Shown here: in pieces, positions 56,311 to 63,855 of the stretch
How positions within the stretch are numbered: position 1 is the first letter of the stretch
How the letters are laid out: each line of letters starts with the position of its first letter
The notes under the pieces: model-generated
Told to the model about the DNA's origin: nothing
Database searches by the model: none
The model's input: only the letters and a program-made list of their open reading frames with translations
From: Alistipes finegoldii DSM 17242
GTDB taxonomy: Bacteria > Bacteroidota > Bacteroidia > Bacteroidales > Rikenellaceae
DNA: 64,000 bases
NCBI RefSeq assembly: GCF_000265365.1
Contig: NC_018011.1
Span: 2,311,501 to 2,375,500, forward strand
Direction: 5' to 3'
Program-made: the position numbers and the translations under genes

Positions 56311-57951
56311 TTATTTGTTTTTTGTCGTGAGGAAAATCAGGCCGCCCAATACCGTCAGGACGATACCCGTCGTGAGGGGAACGAGAGTCTCCCCGCCGGA
56401 CAGGAGCGCGATCAGGGAGATGAAGCAGCCCGAAATCGCCGCTCCGGCGCCGATGATGCGGATGCTGTTGTTGTTATCCGTGCCGGCGTCCTCGGCGGCG
56501 GGCGCCGCTGCGTTCTCTGCCGCAGGCATCGGAACGCAGACGCGCGAGCCGGAGAGTTTGTGATAGATTTCATAGCCGGTCAGCAGCAGCGCGGGGAAGA
56601 GCACCCCGACCAGCATCTCTTCGGCCCGGCTGAGCGAGAAGCCGACGGCCGCAGGCGTGATGAATTTGAGAACGGCGTTGACGGTCAGACTGGTGACGGT
56701 CGTGCTGAGGATCGCCCTGCCGTTCAGGTTCTTGGAGAAGAGACTCCAGATCAGCGGCAGGTAGAGGGGCACTCCGGTGAGTGCCGCCACGCTGATGACG
56801 ACGTTGACGATGCCGCCCATGTTGGGGATGAGCAGCGCCACGGCGATGGCCAGCACCCCGAAGCCGAGCGTGGAGATGCGGGCGACTTTCATCAGCGTCG
56901 TCTCTCCGGCGGCGGGGCGGAGGCGTTTGAAGATATCGTTGGTGAAGACGCCTGCCGAGATGTTCAGCGTGGCGTTCAGCGAACTTGCGGTCGCGAAGAT
57001 CATGCCGCCGAGCATGAGTCCGAGCATGCCGGCGGGCATCGTCTGCTTGCACATCAGCAGGTAGGCGTTTTCGTTTTCAAGCCCCGAAAGTCCGGGTTCG
57101 AAGACGCGGTAGATCATCGGCGGCAGCATCCACAGGATCGGACTGAAGGTATACAGCACGCCGAACAGCACGCCGACCTTTTTCGCGTCTCTGGGCGTGC
57201 GCACGCTCGTATATCGCTGGACATAAGCCCAGTTTCCGCCCAGAAAGAAGAGGTTGTAGAGCATGAACGCGACGATGAACACCCAGTTGTATTCTCCCGC
57301 GAAGAGCGTGAAGAATCCCTCCGGAACCCGTGCGAGGAACTCCGGGACGCCGCCCACTTCGCCGAATGCGAGCGGAATGACGATGATGACCGCGGCGAAG
57401 AGGATGATGAATTGCAGCACGTCGGTCACGACCACGGCGCGAAGGCCGCCGAGCGAGACGTATATCATGCAGAACACGCCGAGTATCAGGATGCTGGACG
57501 AGAGCGGAATCCCGGCGGCCACTTCGATGATTTTGGCGATCGGATAGAGGAAGGAGCCGGTGGTGAAGATCGAGATGAAAAGGAAGATGTAGGTGTAAAG
57601 CTTCTGCGTCGAGGCTCCGTAGCGGCGTGTGATGTATTCCGCGGCGGTGAGACAGCCCGTTTTGTTCCAGCGCGGGGCGATAAGCAGGCCGACGGCGAAT
57701 CCGGCTGCGGCCATCGTGAGCTGTATGGTGACGGCGACGAAGCCCATCGAGTAGGCGATCGACCCCCATACCACGAACGTTCCGGCCGAGAAGAAGCCCA
57801 TGAACAGCGACAGCCCGCTGATCCACCAAGGGACGTTGCCGCCTCCGGCGAAAAAACTCTTCATGTTTTTGCCGGTCGAGGAGAACAGCGAACCGACGAA
57901 CATGATGCCCGCCGCAAAGACGGCGATGGTTATGTAGTCCAGAATTTCCAT
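56311..57951 (-). CDS. Sodium:solute symporter (SSS family)
   Basis: 546 aa with about fourteen hydrophobic segments. SSS features: FFAGGGNVPWWISGLSLFMGFFSAGTF, LTAAEYITRRYG, GGLRAVVVTDVLQF and a conserved FATASSLNATLNISAGVF around TM8. It takes up a sugar or related product with Na+ across the inner membrane. It is the first gene of the upstream half of the alpha-galactoside locus, directly after a promoter with the operator array, and precedes the FAD oxidoreductase by 4 nt. Confidence 0.9.
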   Translation of the reverse strand: MEILDYITIAVFAAGIMFVGSLFSSTGKNMKSFFAGGGNVPWWISGLSLFMGFFSAGTFVVWGSIAYSMGFVAVTIQLTMAAAGFAVGLLIAPRWNKTGCLTAAEYITRRYGASTQKLYTYIFLFISIFTTGSFLYPIAKIIEVAAGIPLSSSILILGVFCMIYVSLGGLRAVVVTDVLQFIILFAAVIIVIPLAFGEVGGVPEFLARVPEGFFTLFAGEYNWVFIVAFMLYNLFFLGGNWAYVQRYTSVRTPRDAKKVGVLFGVLYTFSPILWMLPPMIYRVFEPGLSGLENENAYLLMCKQTMPAGMLGLMLGGMIFATASSLNATLNISAGVFTNDIFKRLRPAAGETTLMKVARISTLGFGVLAIAVALLIPNMGGIVNVVISVAALTGVPLYLPLIWSLFSKNLNGRAILSTTVTSLTVNAVLKFITPAAVGFSLSRAEEMLVGVLFPALLLTGYEIYHKLSGSRVCVPMPAAENAAAPAAEDAGTDNNNSIRIIGAGAAISGCFISLIALLSGGETLVPLTTGIVLTVLGGLIFLTTKNK

Positions 57952-57973
57952 AGCTCAGGTTGTAGTTTACGAA

Positions 57974-57981
57974 CAAAAATA
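57974..57981 (-). promoter_or_regulatory. -7 promoter box of the symporter unit
   Basis: The (-) strand reads TATTTTTG, 23 nt before the ATG at 57951. No -33 TTTG is visible. The gap from this box to repeat array B is 44 nt, exactly as at site A. Confidence 0.55.
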
Positions 57982-58025
57982 GAATTTGCCGGAAGATATT
58001 CCGCACGATCGGCGAATAAAATCTT

Positions 58026-58070
58026 CGGGAACGATTTCGGGAACGATTGCGATTGCCGGGAGCGGTTGCG
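58026..58070. promoter_or_regulatory. Operator-like repeat array, site B
   Basis: CGGGAACGATTT (58026), CGGGAACGATTG (58038) and a diverged CGGGAGCG (58057). Same order, spacing and orientation as site A. The first copy is a loose palindrome centred on CG. It lies between the divergent symporter and folA promoters. Confidence 0.65.
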
Positions 58071-58121
58071 GAGTTGCCGGATGCGGGGGGCGGGCGGGGT
58101 TTCGGTTCGCAGGCGGAGCCA

Positions 58122-58151
58122 TTGCGCCGAACCGAATTATTGCTATCTTTG
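58122..58151 (+). promoter_or_regulatory. Promoter of folA
   Basis: TTG (58122-58124), a 19-nt spacer and TATCTTTG (58144-58151), about 58 nt before the folA ATG. Confidence 0.6.
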
Positions 58152-58208
58152 CAGGGCGGCCGGACGTCTCAGGCGGACTGCGGCGGCGGATCGCATTAAT
58201 AAATATAT

Positions 58209-58694
58209 ATGGTAAGCATCATCGTAGCCGTCGCCGAAAACGGCGTGATCGGCGATAAGAACGCCTTGTTGTGGCATATTTCCGAAGACCTGAAATACTT
58301 CAAGTCCGTTACGTCGGGCCATCCCGTCGTCATGGGGCGCAAGACCTACGAGTCGCTCGGACGGCCGCTGCCCAACCGGACCAATGTGGTCGTCACGCGG
58401 CAGGAGATGGAGATTCCGGGATGCAGGGTGGCCCATTCGCTCGAAGAGGCGGTGGCGCTGTTCCCGGCCGAAGAGGAGGTCTTCGTCATCGGCGGCGCGC
58501 AGATTTATGCGCAGGCCCTTCCGCTGGCCGGCCGCTTCTACCTGACGCGGGTTTTCCATGCCTACGAGGGCGATACGCATTTTCCCGCATGGAACGACGC
58601 CGAGTGGCGGCTCGTGTCGTCCGAGTCGTTCGCTTCGGGCGCGAATTATCCCTATCCCTTTGCGTTCGAGACCTACGAACGGCGGCGAAATTAG
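58209..58694 (+). CDS. folA: Dihydrofolate reductase
   Basis: 161 aa. It reduces dihydrofolate, the by-product of ThyA, to tetrahydrofolate with NADPH. Signatures: IVAVAENGVIGDKNALLWHISEDLKYF with the acidic substrate residue (Glu in SEDLKYFK), VVMGRKTYESLGRPLPNR, and VIGGAQIYAQAL. It has its own promoter and a hairpin terminator shortly after. Confidence 0.95.
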   Translation: MVSIIVAVAENGVIGDKNALLWHISEDLKYFKSVTSGHPVVMGRKTYESLGRPLPNRTNVVVTRQEMEIPGCRVAHSLEEAVALFPAEEEVFVIGGAQIYAQALPLAGRFYLTRVFHAYEGDTHFPAWNDAEWRLVSSESFASGANYPYPFAFETYERRRN

Positions 58695-58730
58695 GTATTT
58701 ATACCACTGCGCGGCTCGGCCGTAATCCCT

Positions 58731-58756
58731 ACCTTTGCAGACGCAAAGGTTTTTTT
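58731..58756 (+). terminator. Terminator after folA, overlapping a -7-like box
   Basis: A 7-bp stem (ACCTTTG, loop CAGACG, CAAAGGT) followed by seven T, 37 nt after folA. The left arm with the preceding T reads TACCTTTG (58730-58737), a match to the -7 consensus, so the same bases may also start transcription of the hdr-like operon. Confidence 0.6.
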
Positions 58757-58911
58757 ATGCACATGCCGGACGCTTTTTTTCGCACTGCGCGGCGGATGCA
58801 GGCGACTGCTGGATCGGATGCGGGAAGCGGTGTAAATCCGCTGGGGCAGTCCGGACCGCATGCGGCGATTCGGTGCCGGCGGAAGGGCGAACGAACAAAG
58901 AAAAGAGAAAA
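58757..58911 (+). other. GC-rich, structured leader of the hdr-like operon
   Basis: 155 nt before the first Fe-S gene. An outer stem (ATGCGG at 58818, CCGCAT at 58856) encloses a hairpin GCGG-TGTAAAT-CCGC (58827-58841) and a short GGGG/CC stem, forming a possible three-way junction. The GGGAAG-CGGTGTAAATCCG string resembles the core of cobalamin riboswitches, but no complete B12 box is visible, so I give it no family name. Confidence 0.35.
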
Positions 58912-59610
58912 ATGGCAAAATATTTCGACATGCTGATGGAGGACGTGCGGATGAAGGAGGGCCTTCAGTCGTGCATGAACTGCGGCGTCTGCACGGGCGT
59001 CTGTCCGGCTGCCGAGTTCTACAATTACGATCCCCGTCAGATCGTGAACATCGTGCAGACACGCGACGACGACGCCATCGAGGAGCTTCTGAAGAGCGAT
59101 ACGATCTGGTACTGCGGCGAGTGCATGTCGTGCCGTCCGCGCTGTCCGCGCGGCAACACGCCGGGCTATGTGATTCAGGCGCTGCGGACCCTTTCGCAGA
59201 AGCTGGGGTTCTTCGTCGAGAGCGAAAAGGGCCGTCAGCAGCTGGCGCTCAAGCGTATCATCGGCGAGAACATCCTCCGCACGGGTTACTGCATCGTACC
59301 GCGGCTCGTCAAACCGGAACTGCACCCCGAACAGGGAACCGTGTGGCAGTGGATTTACGATAACGACAAGGAGATTTACGGTCAGTTCACGCCGGTCTAC
59401 ATGCGTCACGGCGCGGGTGCGCTGCGCCGTCTGGACGAGAAGTCGCTCGACGAGATTCACCGGATTTTCGAGGTCAGCGGCGGCAAGGAGATGTTCGACG
59501 CCATCGAGGAGCACTCCGACCGCAAGGCCCGCGAATTGGGTTACGAAGAGGGAGCCGATCAGAAGTACATGATGGACGTCTTCCTCAATAACAGCAACGA
59601 ACACTATTAG
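58912..59610 (+). CDS. HdrC-like 4Fe-4S dicluster protein
   Basis: 232 aa from the ATG at 58912; the longer open frame upstream runs through the terminator. Two four-cysteine ferredoxin motifs lie in the first 80 residues: CMNCGVCTGVCPAAEFY and CGECMSCRPRCPRGN. The remainder is helical. The role is to pass electrons between the HdrA-like flavoprotein and the HdrB-like subunit. First gene of a five-gene operon with gaps of 9 nt or less. Confidence 0.85.
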   Translation: MAKYFDMLMEDVRMKEGLQSCMNCGVCTGVCPAAEFYNYDPRQIVNIVQTRDDDAIEELLKSDTIWYCGECMSCRPRCPRGNTPGYVIQALRTLSQKLGFFVESEKGRQQLALKRIIGENILRTGYCIVPRLVKPELHPEQGTVWQWIYDNDKEIYGQFTPVYMRHGAGALRRLDEKSLDEIHRIFEVSGGKEMFDAIEEHSDRKARELGYEEGADQKYMMDVFLNNSNEHY

Positions 59611-59613
59611 CAG

Positions 59614-60702
59614 ATGATAAAACGAAAGAGTTGGCAGGATTACCAGAAGGAGATTGCCGACGACCACTACTATTACGCCCGCAGCTGTATCCGCCAGAAT
59701 TTCTTTCCCGGCAGCGAGAAGCTGTTCATCGACATGCTGCGCAACGATCTGGGCAAGGACCTGACGGACGATCCGTTGCACTCGTCCTGCACGGGCATCG
59801 GCTACCACTCGGACATCGTGCCGCTCGAAACGATCATGACGGTCGTGGCGCGGCAGTTCGCGCTGATGACCGAAGCCGGGTATGAAAACCTCGTTTCGTC
59901 GTGCATCACTTCGTTCGGCGTCTACACGGAGATTCTGGCCACATGGCACGAGTTCCCGGAGACCGAGGCGAAGACCCGCGAGAACCTTTACAAGGCCACG
60001 GGGCGCGAATTCAAAAAGCCTGCGAGTCTGGCCCACACGTCGGACGTCGTCTTCCACTTCCGCGAGCAGATCGCCGCACGGGCCAAACACCGGCTGGTCA
60101 ATGCCCAGACGGGCGAACCGCTGAAGGTCGTGGAGCATATCGGCTGCCACTATGCCAAAATATTCCCCAAATCGGGTATCGGCGGATCGGAATTTCCCTA
60201 CGTGCTGGCCGGCATGGTCGAGTCGTGGGGCGGCGAGTGCGTGGACTATCCCGAACGGCGGCATTGCTGCGGCTTCGGGTTCCGCAACTATCTGGTGCAG
60301 GCCAACCGCGGCTATTCGATCGCCAATTCGCACAAGAAACTGGAGAGCATGGCCCCTTACAAGCCCGATTTCATCGTGGCCAACTGTCCGGGGTGCGCGA
60401 TGTTCCTCGACAAGTGGCAGTACACGATCGCCGAGATGGAGGGGACGACTTACGGCCAGAACGGCCACGGGATTCCCGTCCTGACTTACGAGGAGATGGC
60501 CGGTCTGGTGCTCGGTTACGATCCTTGGGCGCTGGGCATGCAGATGCATCAGGTCGACGTCGAACCCCTGCTGGACAAGATGGGCGTCGAGTACGACCCC
60601 GCGGCCAAATACCTCGGCCGCAACGGAAAATATATCGGTAAACCTGCGTCGGCGGTGGTGAACTGCTGCCCGACGGACACAATATACGACATCAGAGAGT
60701 AA
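59614..60702 (+). CDS. HdrB-like CCG-domain protein
   Basis: 362 aa. Two cysteine-rich regions of the CCG type: an N-terminal one with SSCTGIGYH and SSCITSFG, and a complete C-terminal one with EHIGCHYAK, RHCCGFGFRNY and ANCPGCAMFLDKWQ. In archaeal HdrB these bind non-cubane 4Fe-4S clusters that reduce a disulfide. The N-terminal set departs from the usual spacing. The partner disulfide or other acceptor is unknown here. Its stop overlaps the next start by one base. Confidence 0.82.
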   Translation: MIKRKSWQDYQKEIADDHYYYARSCIRQNFFPGSEKLFIDMLRNDLGKDLTDDPLHSSCTGIGYHSDIVPLETIMTVVARQFALMTEAGYENLVSSCITSFGVYTEILATWHEFPETEAKTRENLYKATGREFKKPASLAHTSDVVFHFREQIAARAKHRLVNAQTGEPLKVVEHIGCHYAKIFPKSGIGGSEFPYVLAGMVESWGGECVDYPERRHCCGFGFRNYLVQANRGYSIANSHKKLESMAPYKPDFIVANCPGCAMFLDKWQYTIAEMEGTTYGQNGHGIPVLTYEEMAGLVLGYDPWALGMQMHQVDVEPLLDKMGVEYDPAAKYLGRNGKYIGKPASAVVNCCPTDTIYDIRE

Positions 60703-61706
60703 TGAAACGAGTGGCAGTCATAGGCGGCGGCGTTGCGGGCATGCAAACGGCCCTGCGTCTGGCAGAACAGGGCATCGAACCTGTAATCATCGAAAAGGAG
60801 GCCGAACTGGGCGGCAAACTCCGGGGCTGGCACGTGCTGTTCCCGTCGTTTACCCCGGCGTCGGAGATTCTCACCGAACTGCGCCGCCGCGTCGCGGAGC
60901 GCGGTATCGAGGTGCTGACGCAGACCGAAGCCGCCGGGTTTACCCGCGAGGGCGTGCGGCTGACCGACGGGCGTACGATCGCGTGCGACTCGGTCGTGAT
61001 GTGTTCGGGATTCACGCTGTTCGACGCGTCGATCAAGGAGGAGTACGGCTACGGCATCTACGACAACGTCTTTACGACGGTGGACATCGAGCGGATGCTC
61101 AACGAAGGCCGTGTGGCCAAGGCCGACGGCTCGCGTCCCAAGCGCATCGCTTTCCTGCACTGCGTAGGTTCGCGCGACGAAAAGGTCTGCCAGCAGCACT
61201 GTTCCAAGGTGTGCTGCATTACGGGCGTGAAGCAGGCGATGGAGATGAAACAGCTGTTTCCCGACGCCGACGTCTTCAATTTCTACATGGACATCCGCAT
61301 GTTCGGCCCCGGATACGAAGAGATGTACCGTGAGGCGCAGCAGAAATACAACATCCACTTTATCCGGGGACGTATTTCGGAAGCCAGCCCGACGATTGAC
61401 GGCCGCGTGCAGATCAAGGCCGAGGATACGCTGACGGGACGTCCGCTGCGCATGAGCGTCGACATGCTGATTCTGATTGTCGGCATGCGGGCCAACGACG
61501 ACAACGCCGTGCTGGCCGAAGGCGCGGGTCTGCACCGTGCGCCGAGCGGTTTCATGGCGCCGCGCGACATGTTCTTGGGCAACGTGAAGAGCAACGTGGA
61601 GGGCATTTTTTACGCCGGAACCGTCACGGCGCCGAAGAATATCGGCGAATCGTTGAACGAAGCAACGGCCGCTGCCGACGCCGCGGCCCGATATCTGGGG
61701 GCATAG
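60702..61706 (+). CDS. HdrA-like FAD-dependent subunit
   Basis: 334 aa, much shorter than full HdrA. FAD site RVAVIGGGVAGMQTALRLAE, then VIIEKEAELGGKLRGW as in HdrA. A central HCVGSRDEKVCQQHCSKVCC holds the conserved Cys cluster of HdrA, and NVEGIFYAGTVTAPKNIGESL is the C-terminal flavoprotein end. The ferredoxin domains of long HdrA are missing, and the small Fe-S proteins beside it may replace them. Confidence 0.85.
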   Translation: MKRVAVIGGGVAGMQTALRLAEQGIEPVIIEKEAELGGKLRGWHVLFPSFTPASEILTELRRRVAERGIEVLTQTEAAGFTREGVRLTDGRTIACDSVVMCSGFTLFDASIKEEYGYGIYDNVFTTVDIERMLNEGRVAKADGSRPKRIAFLHCVGSRDEKVCQQHCSKVCCITGVKQAMEMKQLFPDADVFNFYMDIRMFGPGYEEMYREAQQKYNIHFIRGRISEASPTIDGRVQIKAEDTLTGRPLRMSVDMLILIVGMRANDDNAVLAEGAGLHRAPSGFMAPRDMFLGNVKSNVEGIFYAGTVTAPKNIGESLNEATAAADAAARYLGA

Positions 61707-61709
61707 CGT

Positions 61710-62045
61710 ATGGCGGCGATCAATTTCGGATATACCATCTCCAAGCCGCGGGCGATCGACATCGACCGCAACAACCTGCGCAAGAGCGACGAGATCCTGC
61801 ACGAAATGCCGGAGCTGCAGGCCTGCATCGGATGCGGGGCCTGCACGGCGGTCTGCACGGCCGGAAACCTCACGGAGTTCAATTTCCGCAAGGTCCACAC
61901 GCTCGTCCGCCGGGGCGAATATCAGGGGGCTTACGAGGAGATGAACAAGTGCATGCTCTGCGGCAAATGCCGGCTGGTGTGTCCGCGCGGTATCAACACG
62001 CGCGGCGTGGTCATGCTTATCAAACGTAAACTGGGAGACTTCTGA
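61710..62045 (+). CDS. Second HdrC-like 4Fe-4S dicluster protein
   Basis: 111 aa. Two 4Fe-4S motifs: CIGCGACTAVCTAGN and CMLCGKCRLVCPRGIN. It is a short, soluble electron carrier between the HdrA-like subunit and the membrane fusion protein encoded 2 nt downstream. Confidence 0.85.
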   Translation: MAAINFGYTISKPRAIDIDRNNLRKSDEILHEMPELQACIGCGACTAVCTAGNLTEFNFRKVHTLVRRGEYQGAYEEMNKCMLCGKCRLVCPRGINTRGVVMLIKRKLGDF

Positions 62046-62047
62046 CG

Positions 62048-63829
62048 ATGACTTTTTTCGCACCATTCTGCATACCGTTCATGGTCGGCGCGGCCGTGAT
62101 GTTCGTCGTACTGCTCTGGAAGTGGGGTTCGTGGCTCTACCTGCTGCCCCGCGCCGACAAGAAACGGATTCTGTTCGGACTGCCGACGCGCCGTACGCTG
62201 GCGGCCGTGTGGGAGGTGATCAGCGAATCGCTGCTGCACCGCCGCATCTTCAAGGTCAATCCGCTGCTGGGCTACATGCACATGAGTCTGGCTTTCGGCT
62301 GGTTTCTGCTGATTGCCGTGGGGTGGATCGAGACCATCGCCTACCTCGGATTCCGTTATGTGCCGCTGCAGGGACACGTCTTTTTCAAATATTTCGCCAC
62401 GGGGCTGGAACATAAGCCCGTGTTCGACTTCCTGATGGACCTGCTGCTGCTCTTCGTCCTTTCGGGCGTGGCGCTGGCTTGGGGCAAGCGCGTTTACTCG
62501 CGGGCGATGGGCATGCGGCGTACGACCAAGCACTTGCTGGGCGACCGCGTGGCCCTCTCGGCGTTGTGGTTCGTCTTCCCGGTGCGCCTGATCGCCGAGA
62601 GCACGACCTGCGCCCTTTACGGCGGCGGAGGATTCCTGACGGGGGCGGTCGGCGCGTGGATGGCGGAGCACGTCAGCACGCTCGCGCTGATGAATCTCGA
62701 AAGCGCGGCATGGTGGGCCTATTCCGCATGCCTCGGTATTTTCTTCGTGGCGTTGCCTTTCTCGCGGTATATGCATATCTTTACCGAGATTCCCCTGATT
62801 TTCCTGCGGCATTACGAACTCCGCTCGACCGAAAAGGAGGGTTCGTTCGATCATTTTCAGGTCGAAGCATGTTCGCGCTGCGGTATCTGCATCGATCCCT
62901 GTCAGTTGCAGAGCGTGCTGGGAATCAATGACGTGCAGTCGGTCTATTTCCTGCGCGACCGCCGTTACCGGATGCTGCGGCTGGCGACGGCCGACAACTG
63001 CCTGATGTGCGGGCGCTGCGCCGAAAAGTGTCCTGTGGACATAGACCTGAATACGCTGCGGCTCAACTCGCGCGATACGATGCGCAACGTGCCCGACGAG
63101 AAGCGCTACGACTATTTCAAAGGGTTGGACCGCTCTTCGGGAGAGGGCAAGGTGGGCTATTTCGCGGGGTGCATGACCCTGCTTACGCCCCGTACGATGT
63201 CGGCGATGGACAAGGTGTTCCGCGCCGCGGGCGAAGAGGTATGGTGGGCCGACCGCGAAGGCGGCGTCTGCTGCGGCCGGCCGCTGAAGCTGGCCGGCGA
63301 GACCGATTCGGCGCGCAGGATGATGCGCTACAATACCGATCTGTTCCGCAAACACGGCATCACGACGCTCGTGACCTCGTGTCCGATCTGCCTGAAGGTT
63401 TTCCGCGAGGACTACGAACTGGCCGGAATCGAGGTGCTGCACCATTCGGAATATATCCTGCGTCTGATCCGGGCCGGACGGCTGGATGTCGTGCACGGCC
63501 CGACGCGCTTCACCTACCACGATCCCTGCGAATTGGGGCGCGGAAGCGGCATTTACGACGAGCCGCGCGCCGTGATCGAAGCGGTGGGCGAACTGCTCGA
63601 ACCCGCGCAGACGCGCGAAAACGCTCCCTGCTGCGGCTCCTCGGTCGCCAATACGGCCATTTCCGACAGCCAGCAGGTGCGCCTTGCGCAGGCGGTGGCC
63701 GAAGAGCTGGAAGCCACGGGCGCAGAAGTGATCGTGACGGCCTGTCCGCTCTGCAAGAAGGCCATCGGCCGCGGCACGAGGGGCGAGGTGCGCGACTTGG
63801 CGGAGATCGTCGCCGCCGGGCTGAAATAA
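62048..63829 (+). CDS. Membrane-bound HdrE/HdrD-like fusion: cytochrome b, 4Fe-4S and CCG domains
   Basis: 593 aa. Residues 1-270 have about five to six membrane segments with His residues placed as in NarI/HdrE-type cytochrome b (GYMHMSLAFGWFLL, FSRYMHIFTEI). Two 4Fe-4S motifs follow (CSRCGICIDPCQ, CLMCGRCAEKCPVD). The last 230 residues hold two CCG-type domains (FAGCMTLL, VCCGRPLKLAG, SCPICLKV; HDPCELGRG, PCCGSSVANT, ACPLCKKA). It probably connects the menaquinone pool with the soluble Hdr-like subunits. Direction of electron flow cannot be told. Confidence 0.83.
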   Translation: MTFFAPFCIPFMVGAAVMFVVLLWKWGSWLYLLPRADKKRILFGLPTRRTLAAVWEVISESLLHRRIFKVNPLLGYMHMSLAFGWFLLIAVGWIETIAYLGFRYVPLQGHVFFKYFATGLEHKPVFDFLMDLLLLFVLSGVALAWGKRVYSRAMGMRRTTKHLLGDRVALSALWFVFPVRLIAESTTCALYGGGGFLTGAVGAWMAEHVSTLALMNLESAAWWAYSACLGIFFVALPFSRYMHIFTEIPLIFLRHYELRSTEKEGSFDHFQVEACSRCGICIDPCQLQSVLGINDVQSVYFLRDRRYRMLRLATADNCLMCGRCAEKCPVDIDLNTLRLNSRDTMRNVPDEKRYDYFKGLDRSSGEGKVGYFAGCMTLLTPRTMSAMDKVFRAAGEEVWWADREGGVCCGRPLKLAGETDSARRMMRYNTDLFRKHGITTLVTSCPICLKVFREDYELAGIEVLHHSEYILRLIRAGRLDVVHGPTRFTYHDPCELGRGSGIYDEPRAVIEAVGELLEPAQTRENAPCCGSSVANTAISDSQQVRLAQAVAEELEATGAEVIVTACPLCKKAIGRGTRGEVRDLAEIVAAGLK

Positions 63830-63855
63830 GACTGAGTTAGGTTAGTGAGTATAAG

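Noticed and set aside
58735..58911. Upstream extension of the first Fe-S gene
   Set aside because: It reads through the folA terminator and the structured leader; the ATG at 58912 begins a typical HdrC-like protein.
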